64,000 bases of DNA from Bryobacter sp. GTDB lineage: Bacteria > Acidobacteriota > Terriglobia > Bryobacterales > Bryobacteraceae. The notes beneath the pieces were generated by a model, which made no database searches, was not told the origin of the DNA, and saw nothing but the letters and a program-made list of their open reading frames with translations. The DNA lies in assembly GCA_022843625.1 (NCBI GenBank), contig JALHNH010000001.1:124001-188000 (forward strand), read 5' to 3'. Made by a program: the position numbers and the translations under genes. Of this stretch, positions 52,001-58,767 are shown one piece after another; position 1 is the first letter of the stretch, and every line of letters starts with the position of its first letter.

Positions 52001-54074
52001 ATTCACGCCATTGCATTTGGGTGGCGTGCACGCGGAGAAGGTGGAGTGGAGCCAGGACAAAGGTCTTGTTTCGGCGGAAGGCGGCATCGACGAGTATTCT
52101 CTGTCGGCGCGGTACACCGATCTGAAAACGAAGATGGAAGCGGGCGTGGCTCTATCAGGGGCTGGGCTCAAGGCCACCATGAAGGGCGATGGAAATACGA
52201 CTTTTGATCCGGGAGCGGTGGATGAGACGGCGGGATTTTTCAAGCACAAAGGCGTCGACGCGCAATTTACTACGGGAGCGCTGTTCGGGGCGCTGACGCT
52301 TGGGCCTGATTTTGTGCAGCTCGACGGCTTCAAGCTGAAGGACATCGACCTCCCAAAGGCCGAATACCATGCACCGGATCGGGATCTGGTCGTGAACGGG
52401 GCGCATATTGATCAGGTGACAATGCCGTACCTGAAGATGACCTACGAGAAGACTGAGAAGGATGGTGAGAAGACGGCGGTCATCCGCGACATTATGATTC
52501 CCGAGATCGAAGTTACGGGCATTCGCGCGTCCTCCATAGGGTACAACGGCACGGCTAAGGGCAAAGACGACAAGGGTGTCGACGTCACGTCCATGCAAGA
52601 TGTTCGCACGGGTGCGGCCTTTATTGACCGTTTGCGATTTACGGGTATCTATCACGATGCGATCGCTGGACTGACCAACCTCAACGTTCGCGCCGACAAT
52701 CGTGAATCGTCGAAGCAGGCATTTGGCGTTAGCGGGCTTACGGCGAGCCTTGTCAAGACGGTTGGCAAGGACACAACGAGGAAGCGGATCGCTGGTAATA
52801 TTCAGGCGAAGCTCTTTACTGGCGACAACATCCAAGTGGGCAGCGTGACGCTTGGGAAGAAAGAGGTCAGCCCTGGGGTGTTCGAAGCAGTCAAGCGAAC
52901 CACGGTGGCGGGCCAGTTCCATCTGACCGATCTTGGCTGGCTCAATCCCGATTTGACGATGACAGATGACAAGGGTGGAAAGTTAACCCTCGGCGCCGGT
53001 GCCGGTCCAGATCCGCGGGTGACGATCGGCAATATTGATGTTGACATGCTGGCCAACGGCACGCTGAAGGCAGAAGCGACTGATCTTAAGGCGCGCAATC
53101 TGCAACTGAAGCGGTACAAGCCGGGTGCCAGCTTGGCAGACATCGAAGTTGATATCCCGACAGTGGACTTGTGGAGTTTCGCCGTCAGCCTCAAGGGCCT
53201 CGGTACCGAGGAGGGTCTGAAGCTTCTGGCTCTGAAGGCGCGTGACCTGAAAACTAAGGACTTGGAGCTTCGTATCACCAAGGAGCGGAAGGCGCTCACG
53301 GATGAGGAAGTCGCCGACGCACTGACGAATCCGTCTGCTCCGATCTATTTGGAGCCGTTGGGAGGGATGAAAGGGCTGGTCCAGGCTGGTGTTGCCGGCT
53401 CGCCGGGCGCGCTGATGAAGGACATCTACATCACGAACGGCATTGCGGTAACGAACGTGCCAGTTCCAACTGGCTTTCCTCCAACTCCGGGCTCCACGGT
53501 GCAGGTAACAGTTCCACTTGCGAATGTTCGGAACGAAGCGGAGGATTTTTTGAACGCTCCTCCGAGCACCAGTCCGCCAAAAGATCTCAGCTATCTCGAC
53601 AGCGTCGAGGCGCGATCGTCGGGCCTCAAGCTTGGCAGTGGGAGGGTTGCCATCGACCTTAATAGCAACGGCGTGATCGATAAGGCCGGCGACGTCATTA
53701 TCAACGTCAACGACTTTTACACCAACGACAACACAATTATTCTGCCGTCTTCAGTCATTGGAAAAGAAGTTATCTCGCAGATCCCGAAATTGCGTTTCAG
53801 CGGCATCGATATTCCAGACTTGATCTCAGAAGACCCGGCAGAGAAGGCGACCGGCAAGCTTGCCGGCAAGACGGGTCAAGTGCGGGCCGATGTTGAGGTG
53901 ATCATTCGCGGTATGTCGACTGTTGTGGTGACGATGATCATCAAGGTGAAGGAAGGCAAGATCGAAAATGTCGAGTTGGGCGATATGAACATGCTCAATA
54001 TCGGAGAACTCGGGAAGATTTCCGCGCCGACGCTTACAGAGGTTGACAAGAAGGGGGTGGAGGGCGAGCCATGA
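46023..54074 (+). CDS. Giant 2683-aa DUF4157-domain eCIS protein
   Basis: This single 8-kb frame starts at TTG, with GGAGA six bases before it. Residues about 60-185 form a DUF4157-like metallopeptidase head with zinc motif H138-E139-I-A-H142 (L-L-A-H-E-I-A-H-I-A-Q). Residues about 200-880 are helical and include two copies of a module (about 405-540 and 605-740; D-Q-E-G-L-L-D-V-L-F and D-R-E-G-F-I-E-K-M-F mark equivalent points). Residues about 900-2640 are beta-rich repeats with alternating hydrophobic strands and Asp/Asn/Gly turns, interrupted by coiled coils near 1110-1180 and 1490-1600, somewhat AsmA/TamB-like. The protein has no signal peptide. It may be a cargo, an outer decoration or a very large structural subunit. 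It overlaps both neighbours by 4 bp. Confidence 0.9.
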   Translation: MSERSSARSPQTSAPARVGTATTAAPEAVGILDAFQLLESTKQTAGLSRDFALLNPQASRTVVLDSDEARAFLTRWLLQELAPALGIDATKLQIHVNGEAAARTDARGANGLAENGVVYLNPTRYRPANASGRSLLAHEIAHIAQTSVSRRNPIETRDSRQAAEREADRIAQAFEVRSVLPKVQESLDRTSAAADIDQDKLAEAVSVGRAREIDAIRSLISGLWISDGDVFKVFKILEAMPFPVARAVVHALGREGRWELCDNINTSHIQSNAKLVFACYDALTDNEFTAVDTSVLAKGPLTGLEGDVRDAAKRTLLNLSASQFNDLKRSQNGVAINALFLSSGMRPLTKKEKEEKDASLAQLLKDEQDLAVQREEIASLRESEQTKGIVDQIREAFNNRDLSPQLAAQRAVEGLASYQGPALQAIAEVLDQEGLLDVLFAHIPEWVFFGKGSQTPTLLGLMQARLPSKNLDYVESLLSYGFFDWAVRDYEAKFAYLLLKLLPLSAQYRFRQRDNGKWFMRLVQNLPDDFKNSATYQGDIEVRKATKKEIEELKSQGFGPERNEIDEKELYYDVTERHRRRLAQTGLSATVFILKNDFRQAASADNKQQAYAVLHAQVAAIGGARLEGEKFNAADQLALEVLVHELDREGFIEKMFSELSDRFLFSETSRIATVKIMMARDPARAQYHARELATRRFFEDWMVTDREAYLAYLVVKALPDEERAAFIEQDSEAWNNILGEMSQDARSSSDLNMYIGDKEGTDRASVLGQLAEKSTWTAANVLRLDGLVRMAIAMTEHRFAFERSKEFKANEDAKLKQKVVDKYSLYDPQAAPARVAYSTKILQGTKWYEEGVAATARMIWNGLLFLLDNDLMLSTRALGGNKLDLNQLQDVLGGNIEGVRLAVPQLDQMGEVNPDTNKLTVHFDPGAHALYVGISDLSIESVNLQFANTTFQTGTIRLSNLELTASYDTDELREPTNASLSLGSVNLLDMLVAGRESMVTLSRLFLSSARIGAGTTDATKPARTEPRGGHHIPIPILGPLAGLIYNIFRLTGWLGAETFTSETKHAAGRGLGQLRAFDMGFSSLIVEGLQTSGGQNVAEVKVADFALRAGLNKTTALRAKIASLDQRSRRLHSNGDVKRAAALDEQRVAAEKQLAGLAATETRVLDIQQILMNGSPSEEERAELQKDLNTAALESSGEMYLDVGSMSARGISGMVTVDEPIVFNGVHGEAQSEAFSAGLGLQLLTPERLQQIAKGPPLKTLAEMGGELTVNLDNVHTGRLAIGGGIRSSKDIAARLKDLEPKKNSYELGPLYQHLEELQVAAVKYEQYVAVGISALDETQLAHFRSLRDLLTKEPDLVFGSIDLIEAQLKVDLSGRLSVGAKEATLKDIRMPERGLSIAEVKALNIEASAGATGGLAGWFDSKENLESGRLSADSIQVSKVSSDYHGALVDQVMITGRDPGENLEIDIKGRGNEVRIGVSIHAVGLGIAPRIGMMKQHVEGLKRRQSTSPDPKTEAQIEKIEGDIAGLEVLVGRRAAAWAMVSKARTEEEKSAATQAVYEADGFITQKLAQVSAASIELEGFGLEMTGAGDVLSMLMSEDGFNPLALLDSKVPGDQKKMTFAGTGPDQRLFKRFAIGGVQGTKDDELKGTTAQGEAFEVGETKLDASIRREGDSIWVDVPQFSIASILLRRFDLTSLDNAVGFQVWSNGQSGIDGIRLKGRVRLDSRVAGSRDTKDFSVARAEIDDFRIEQVYANGLGFKSLGDKLEVNLSSGAIKGIYAQGLTIDLPPGDQPPVLMGKAGIEAIDQMTLGRSLVGGFEATGQLSARNFTVEALEDGTLKASLATLSAAAFVKRGSDGWARLSLADLGLNVEYKDGELQVKEIHLGSLTVPEMDWRFGTKHIQAKRPAKLINLRAAARIETDLAGKKEDPEVARPKGVSLEAPSGLNRVVVTDFRIDTISAEHLLYEDGDMRVEIGEGDPAKPDTAITAAMRKFTPLHLGGVHAEKVEWSQDKGLVSAEGGIDEYSLSARYTDLKTKMEAGVALSGAGLKATMKGDGNTTFDPGAVDETAGFFKHKGVDAQFTTGALFGALTLGPDFVQLDGFKLKDIDLPKAEYHAPDRDLVVNGAHIDQVTMPYLKMTYEKTEKDGEKTAVIRDIMIPEIEVTGIRASSIGYNGTAKGKDDKGVDVTSMQDVRTGAAFIDRLRFTGIYHDAIAGLTNLNVRADNRESSKQAFGVSGLTASLVKTVGKDTTRKRIAGNIQAKLFTGDNIQVGSVTLGKKEVSPGVFEAVKRTTVAGQFHLTDLGWLNPDLTMTDDKGGKLTLGAGAGPDPRVTIGNIDVDMLANGTLKAEATDLKARNLQLKRYKPGASLADIEVDIPTVDLWSFAVSLKGLGTEEGLKLLALKARDLKTKDLELRITKERKALTDEEVADALTNPSAPIYLEPLGGMKGLVQAGVAGSPGALMKDIYITNGIAVTNVPVPTGFPPTPGSTVQVTVPLANVRNEAEDFLNAPPSTSPPKDLSYLDSVEARSSGLKLGSGRVAIDLNSNGVIDKAGDVIINVNDFYTNDNTIILPSSVIGKEVISQIPKLRFSGIDIPDLISEDPAEKATGKLAGKTGQVRADVEVIIRGMSTVVVTMIIKVKEGKIENVELGDMNMLNIGELGKISAPTLTEVDKKGVEGEP

Positions 54075-55360
54075 TCCGTTCAATAACGCCGGTTACAGAA
54101 TCGTCGTCGCGCGGCATCGTCGCGCGGCCTGCTGGTGAAGCCGCAGCACGCGACAACGCGAGCGCTTATGCCACGGGGCGGCCGCTCCCCAACCTTGCAG
54201 CGTCGGAATCTCGTGAGCCTCAAAGCGACTTCTTTGAAGAAGCAGGCCGCGATTTGAACCGATCAGAGCGTGCCGACATGGAGCCACGATTTGGACGTGA
54301 TTTTTCAAACGTCCGTGTTCACACGAATGTGCCAGAGGCGGAAGCGATGGGTGCGCGGGCGTTTACGGTAGGAAACGATGTCGGTTTTGCTCAAGGGGAG
54401 TCGCCTGAGGAGAACCCGGCCTTGCTTGCTCATGAATTGACGCACGTTGCGCAGCAGGCTGATAGCGGTCAGATGCAAATTCAGAAGGAGCCTAAAGACG
54501 GAGCCAAGGGAATCGGTGCTACTCCGCCTTCGGAATCTTTCGACCGATCCGACAAGCCGGGCGATGAAACCGAGGCGGTCTTGTTTGAATTCAACGATGC
54601 GTCGCTGACGACTGCGGCTCTGGCTGCACTTAAGAAGATTGCCGATGCGCAGTCGGGCCCCGTGCAACTTGAGATCCATGGTTACGCCAGTGCCGAGGGC
54701 GAGCCTGAATACAACTTCAATCTCTCAGCGCATCGTGCAGCCTCGGTGAAGGCTGAATTGCTGCGACTGCTTCCCAAGGAGTCAGCGGTTCGTCTGGTGG
54801 CCCATGGGGAAACGGATTCCTTTGGACCTTCCGGGATGAATCGACGTGCCGGGCTTAAGGTGACGCCGTTGCCTACACCGCCAACGCAGGCTGAGAAAAA
54901 AGATGATTGGTCGCTCGACCCCAGCGGTCAACAAGAGGTTCGGCCGCCAATCGTATTGTTCCCGCCGCGCATCTCTTTGCCTTACCAGCCAATTTTCACT
55001 GCGCCCTACACCGAGCTGCCACCGTTGGGCCCGGCCTACAACATTGACTGGCTTGCCATCCAGAACAAGTTTGGGCTGTATGGTGTGCCGCTGGATCCGG
55101 AGATGGCCGGTAGCATCGAATCGTTTGCCGATCGCTACGTGTCGATCTATGGACCGAAACTGCTTCCCATTGCAATTGGCGTTGCGACGAGCGGCTATCT
55201 GCAGTACAACAATCCCAACTGGTGGGACCTTGGCGACCTCGAGATCAAAGCCACCTATCCTGACTCGTGGAGTACGCCGATAGTGCCGATCCTGGACGTT
55301 CTTAATTTCGGGGTGCAGAAGGCTAGTGGCAACGATAAGTTTGAGGTCAATAAGTTCTGA
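54071..55360 (+). CDS. DUF4157-OmpA-like eCIS protein
   Basis: The 429-aa protein starts with a disordered 50-residue part, followed by a typical DUF4157 domain (about 55-130): M-E-P-R-F-G-R-D-F-S-N-V-R-V-H-T, A-R-A-F-T-V-G-N-D-V-G-F and zinc motif L-L-A-H121-E-L-T-H125-V-A-Q-Q. Residues about 168-260 resemble an OmpA-like peptidoglycan-binding domain (V-L-F-E-F-N-D-A-S-L, E-I-H-G-Y-A-S-A-E-G, N-F-N-L-S-A-H-R-A-A-S-V). A C-terminal 150 residues are unassigned. DUF4157 proteins are the main marker of eCIS-associated toxins and cargo. It is 2 bp before the gp53-like gene. Confidence 0.85.
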   Translation: MIRSITPVTESSSRGIVARPAGEAAARDNASAYATGRPLPNLAASESREPQSDFFEEAGRDLNRSERADMEPRFGRDFSNVRVHTNVPEAEAMGARAFTVGNDVGFAQGESPEENPALLAHELTHVAQQADSGQMQIQKEPKDGAKGIGATPPSESFDRSDKPGDETEAVLFEFNDASLTTAALAALKKIADAQSGPVQLEIHGYASAEGEPEYNFNLSAHRAASVKAELLRLLPKESAVRLVAHGETDSFGPSGMNRRAGLKVTPLPTPPTQAEKKDDWSLDPSGQQEVRPPIVLFPPRISLPYQPIFTAPYTELPPLGPAYNIDWLAIQNKFGLYGVPLDPEMAGSIESFADRYVSIYGPKLLPIAIGVATSGYLQYNNPNWWDLGDLEIKATYPDSWSTPIVPILDVLNFGVQKASGNDKFEVNKF

Positions 55361-55362
55361 GC

Positions 55363-56019
55363 ATGCCCACTTCACCATCACCCGAATCACCGAAGATCCT
55401 AAAGGGCGGCCTCGCTCTCATTAACAACGAAACTGGCCACGTTGAGCGCCTCATCGCGCTCCAGTACAATCCCGAGACTCTAACACGATCGGTGCAGATT
55501 AAGGGAGTGTCGGGGGATAGTGGGGATCACGTGGAGGCGTTGCGATTGAAAGGACCGCCTATTGAAACCATCAAGCTCGAAGCTGAAATTGACGCGACAG
55601 ATCAGTTGGAGTCAGCGGACCCAGCGACGGGTAAGGACGGTCTGCATGCGCAGTTGGCGGTGCTGGAAATGATCGTCTATCCGACGAGCAGCAGCCTGTT
55701 TTCCAACAACACGAAGGCTGGCGCCGGTTCGATTGAGATCGCACCCATGACTGGACCCCTTACCGTGTTCATCTTTGGTGCGAAACGAATTCTTCCCGTG
55801 CGGATCACCGAAATGTCAATTACAGAAGAGGCGTTTGATATCAATCTCAATCCAATTCGCGCCAAGATCAGCCTTGGCATGCGAGTGCTCACCGTGGACG
55901 ATCTCGGCTTTGAATCCAAAGGCGGAGGGCTGTTTATGACATACCTGCAACAAAAGGAACAATTGGCCTCGAAGGCGACGCCCGGTACTTTGGCGGCGCT
56001 AGGGATCAGTGGGATTTAG
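55363..56019 (+). CDS. eCIS baseplate protein (Afp7/gp53-like)
   Basis: The 218-aa protein matches the N-terminal part of Afp7/Pvc7-like baseplate proteins: P-K-I-L-K-G-G-L-A-L-I, then L-Q-Y-N-P-E-T-L-T-R-S-V-Q, and I-K-L-E-A-E-I-D-A-T-D-Q-L, with V-R-I-T-E-M-S-I-T-E-E-A-F-D near the end. The LysM part that usually follows in one protein is encoded separately by the next gene. It sits at the junction between baseplate and tube. It starts 2 bp after the OmpA-like gene. Confidence 0.85.
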   Translation: MPTSPSPESPKILKGGLALINNETGHVERLIALQYNPETLTRSVQIKGVSGDSGDHVEALRLKGPPIETIKLEAEIDATDQLESADPATGKDGLHAQLAVLEMIVYPTSSSLFSNNTKAGAGSIEIAPMTGPLTVFIFGAKRILPVRITEMSITEEAFDINLNPIRAKISLGMRVLTVDDLGFESKGGGLFMTYLQQKEQLASKATPGTLAALGISGI

Positions 56020-56027
56020 GAGGTGAA

Positions 56028-56351
56028 ATGGCAACATTCAATTTTGCAATGACCAGCAGATACTTCAACGTCGAGACGGCTGAGATGACCCTGCCCGATG
56101 GGCGAGTGGTCAGCTATTTAAGACGCCGCTTTGTGCCGCCGCCGGAACGCTTCGCTACTTTGCAGGAGCATGTTGTTGCCGAAGGGGAGCGGCTTGACAA
56201 TATTTCAGGCCGCTATCAAGGGGACCCCGAGGCTTTCTGGCGGATCGCGGATGCCAATCGTGCCATGCGCCCCGGAGAGTTGACAGAGACGGTGGGACGT
56301 CGGCTTCGCATTACTCTGCCGGAAGGAGTGCCTGGACTTCCTCATGCTTAA
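56028..56351 (+). CDS. LysM-like baseplate protein
   Basis: The 107-aa protein has an N-terminal beta part (F-N-F-A-M-T-S-R-Y-F) and a C-terminal LysM-like segment (V-A-E-G-E-R-L-D-N-I-S-G-R-Y-Q-G-D-P-E-A-F-W start; then R-I-A-D-A-N). It probably corresponds to the LysM half of Afp7-type proteins. AGGAGGTGAA is a strong ribosome site before its ATG. Its last 8 bp overlap the hub gene. Confidence 0.85.
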   Translation: MATFNFAMTSRYFNVETAEMTLPDGRVVSYLRRRFVPPPERFATLQEHVVAEGERLDNISGRYQGDPEAFWRIADANRAMRPGELTETVGRRLRITLPEGVPGLPHA

Positions 56352-57474
56352 GGGTGCTCACCTGACGCTGATGATTGGACCGGTTGTGCCGGTTCCTGTG
56401 CCGAAGTCTGTTATGGACTCGCTGCTCAGCGTTCAGGTCACCAATGGCAAGGATAAGTCAGGCTTTCAGTTGACGTTCGGTGTCGGCAAAGAGTCGCAGT
56501 TGCTACGGATCATGCTGCCGGCTGGTTACCTGGATCCGATTGTTACTCGCGTCATCATTGTTGCGACGGTGAATGGATTTCCGAATGTGTTGATGGATGG
56601 CATGATCACGCGCCATGAATTGGCCCCGTCGAATGAGCCGGGGCAGTCGACACTCACGGTGACCGGCGAAGATCTGAGTATCCTGATGGACATCGTTGAA
56701 ATGCCTTTCATGCGCTATCCGGCGATGCTCGATATTGCACAGGTGTATCTGATCCTCTCGAAGTATTTGGCTTTCGGCATCGTTCCGATTGCAATTCCGC
56801 CGATCATCGACGTACCGCCGGTGCCGACGTCGAAGCTGCCGACGCACAAGGGTACGGATCTTCAGTATCTGAAGAAGATGGCGTCAAGTCATGGCTATGT
56901 GTTTTATGTCGAGCCCGGCCCCGCACCTGCAACGAGCATTGCGTACTTTGGGCCGGACATTCGAATTCCAGTACCGCAGCCGGCGCTGAGCATCAACATG
57001 GACGCACACACAAATGTGGAATCACTGACGTTCAGTCTGGATGGCCTGGCTAAGAAGATCATTGTGATTTCAACTTGGGACCCAGCTACGCAGAAGATTC
57101 CAATCGCGGTGCCGGTACCGAATATCAACATCTTTAAACCGCCTTTGGGCGCGCGTCCGACACCGCCGGCCAAGGTTGAGTTTCCATTGCAGTTGGCAGA
57201 GGAGACGGTACCAAAAATCGTTGATCGTGCCCTCGGAATCCTCGCCGAATCCGCACATGCGATCACGGTGTCTGGCTCGCTGGACGTGATGCGCTACGGT
57301 CAGCCGTTGCGAAATCGAATGCTCGTAGGGGTCCGTGGCTCGGGTCTCGCCTACGACGGGCTTTACTACGTCAACAGCGTTACTACCAAGATTAAGCACG
57401 GCGAGTTCAAACAGAGTTTTCAGTTGAGTCGGGATGGCTTGATCGCTATCGGCGATAGGGTCCCCGTATATTGA
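56344..57474 (+). CDS. eCIS hub protein (gp27-like)
   Basis: The 376-aa protein has the gp27-like hub pattern known from phage protein D and VgrG N-termini: an initial beta barrel (L-L-S-V-Q-V-T-N-G-K-D-K-S-G-F-Q-L-T-F), F-P-N-V-L-M-D-G-M-I-T-R-H-E, a helical insert with Y-L-I-L-S-K-Y, the H-K-G-T-D-L-Q-Y-L-K-K-M-A segment, and the C-terminal Y-D-G-L-Y-Y-V-N-S-V-T-T-K-I. In Afp8 the hub and the gp5-like spike are fused; here the spike is a separate gene 14 bp downstream. It forms the trimeric hub under the tube. Confidence 0.85.
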   Translation: MLKGAHLTLMIGPVVPVPVPKSVMDSLLSVQVTNGKDKSGFQLTFGVGKESQLLRIMLPAGYLDPIVTRVIIVATVNGFPNVLMDGMITRHELAPSNEPGQSTLTVTGEDLSILMDIVEMPFMRYPAMLDIAQVYLILSKYLAFGIVPIAIPPIIDVPPVPTSKLPTHKGTDLQYLKKMASSHGYVFYVEPGPAPATSIAYFGPDIRIPVPQPALSINMDAHTNVESLTFSLDGLAKKIIVISTWDPATQKIPIAVPVPNINIFKPPLGARPTPPAKVEFPLQLAEETVPKIVDRALGILAESAHAITVSGSLDVMRYGQPLRNRMLVGVRGSGLAYDGLYYVNSVTTKIKHGEFKQSFQLSRDGLIAIGDRVPVY

Positions 57475-57488
57475 GTTTGGAGAAAAGT

Positions 57489-58022
57489 ATGCCAGAGCCA
57501 GAATCAGATCGAAAGTTTTGGGGTAAGTACAAGGGCGTAGTGACATTGAACCTGGATCCCGAGTTTCGCGGACGCATTATCTGTCTAGTGCCTGCCGTGC
57601 TCGGACCGGTGCCGTCGAATTGGTGCGAGCCTTGTACGCCGCTGGCCGGACCCACGGGGTTGCCAATGGGCACTTATTTCGTTCCTCCTATCGGTGCGGG
57701 TGTTTGGATTGAATTTGAAAACGGCGAACCGGAAAAACCGATTTTTGTTGGCTGCCGTGTTTCGCCTGGTGACGTGCCGCCGATTGCGCTGGCGGGCTTG
57801 CCGGTATCGCCGAACATCTGTCTGCAAACGGCGGGGCAGAATTCGATCGTGATTAGCGACCTGCCGGGCCCTACGGGGGGCATCATGCTGAAAAGCACAA
57901 CCGGCGCGACTCTGATTGTGAACGACACCGGTATCTACATTCAAAACGGCAAGGGGGCCATGTTGACGATGGTTGGCCCTGTAATTGATATGAACGGAGG
58001 CGCACTGACAGTGCTGAAGTAA
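57489..58022 (+). CDS. eCIS spike protein (gp5/baseplate V-like)
   Basis: The 177-aa protein has an OB-fold typical of gp5/baseplate assembly protein V: F-W-G-K-Y-K-G-V-V-T-L-N, D-P-E-F-R-G-R-I, P-P-I-G-A-G-V-W-I-E-F-E-N-G and P-I-F-V-G-C. After residue about 115 it turns into short beta repeats (M-L-K-S-T-T-G-A-T-L-I-V-N-D-T-G) like the start of a spike needle. GGAG precedes the ATG at 57489. It would sit on the hub and carry the PAAR tip encoded next. Confidence 0.9.
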   Translation: MPEPESDRKFWGKYKGVVTLNLDPEFRGRIICLVPAVLGPVPSNWCEPCTPLAGPTGLPMGTYFVPPIGAGVWIEFENGEPEKPIFVGCRVSPGDVPPIALAGLPVSPNICLQTAGQNSIVISDLPGPTGGIMLKSTTGATLIVNDTGIYIQNGKGAMLTMVGPVIDMNGGALTVLK

Positions 58023-58024
58023 CT

Positions 58025-58381
58025 ATGCCAGGACTTCTATTACATGTTGGAGCTGTAGTGCAGTGCACGCACGGAGTGCCGGGGGTGATTGCGCCGACTC
58101 AGCCGCGCGTGTTGGTGAACGGAATGCCGGTGGCCAATATCGCGGCTCCGACGACGGTCGCCGGATGTCCGTTTCAGATTCCAGTTGGGCCAGGTACCAA
58201 ACCGTCACCTTGCGTCTTGATCAAGTGGCTCATGCCATCGACCCGATTTCTGGTCAACGGCCTGCCGGTGGCCCTTACCCCTGCACCAGGGCCTGCGCCG
58301 GGGATTTGTCAAAGCGCCGAACAGATTCCACAGGGGCCCCCGGTGGTCTCCACGGTACAGACGCGGGTTGTCGGGAGCTAG
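58025..58381 (+). CDS. PAAR-like spike tip protein
   Basis: The 118-aa protein shows the PAAR/DUF4280-like repeats: H-V-G-A-V-V-Q-C-T-H-G-V-P-G, V-L-V-N-G-M-P-V-A-N and F-L-V-N-G-L-P-V-A-L-T-P, with Cys at residues 14, 48 and 63, possibly metal-binding. PAAR proteins cap the spike (Afp10-like). It lies 2 bp after the spike gene and 2 bp before the gp25-like gene. Confidence 0.88.
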   Translation: MPGLLLHVGAVVQCTHGVPGVIAPTQPRVLVNGMPVANIAAPTTVAGCPFQIPVGPGTKPSPCVLIKWLMPSTRFLVNGLPVALTPAPGPAPGICQSAEQIPQGPPVVSTVQTRVVGS

Positions 58382-58383
58382 CC

Positions 58384-58752
58384 ATGACAGAGCCAGTTCA
58401 CTTCAACTTTCCCTTTCAGTTCGACAGCCGAGGACGAACGGCTTCGACCTCAGAAGCGGATCATATACGCGATCTCATTGAGCAGCTGATCTTCACTTCT
58501 CCGGGGGAGCGTGTCAATCGGCCGGACTTTGGCAGTGGCATCCTGCAGTTGATTTTTGCTCCGAATAGCCCGGAGCTTGCGGCAACGTTGCAATTCACAC
58601 TCCAGGCTGCGGTGCAACGCTGGCTTAGCGATTTGATCGAGTTGCGTGATTTGAACGTCTCTGCGGTTGACTCGACTTTAAGTATCGACATGAAGTACGC
58701 CATCCGGCGGACGAACGAAGAGCAGACTGCCACGTTCACGCGGACAGTTTAG
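58384..58752 (+). CDS. eCIS baseplate wedge protein (gp25-like)
   Basis: The 122-aa protein belongs to the GPW/gp25 family (Afp9): H-I-R-D-L-I-E-Q-L-I-F-T-S-P-G-E-R-V-N-R begins the conserved block, then P-D-F-G-S-G-I-L-Q-L-I-F-A-P-N. gp25 initiates sheath polymerisation at the baseplate. The start is the ATG at 58384, 2 bp after the PAAR gene. Confidence 0.95.
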   Translation: MTEPVHFNFPFQFDSRGRTASTSEADHIRDLIEQLIFTSPGERVNRPDFGSGILQLIFAPNSPELAATLQFTLQAAVQRWLSDLIELRDLNVSAVDSTLSIDMKYAIRRTNEEQTATFTRTV

Positions 58753-58767
58753 GAAAGGGCAACCGCG

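Noticed and set aside
46023..54074. Tape-measure protein
   Set aside because: Length and location are possible, but the body is beta-rich with a metallopeptidase head, whereas tape measures are long helical proteins.
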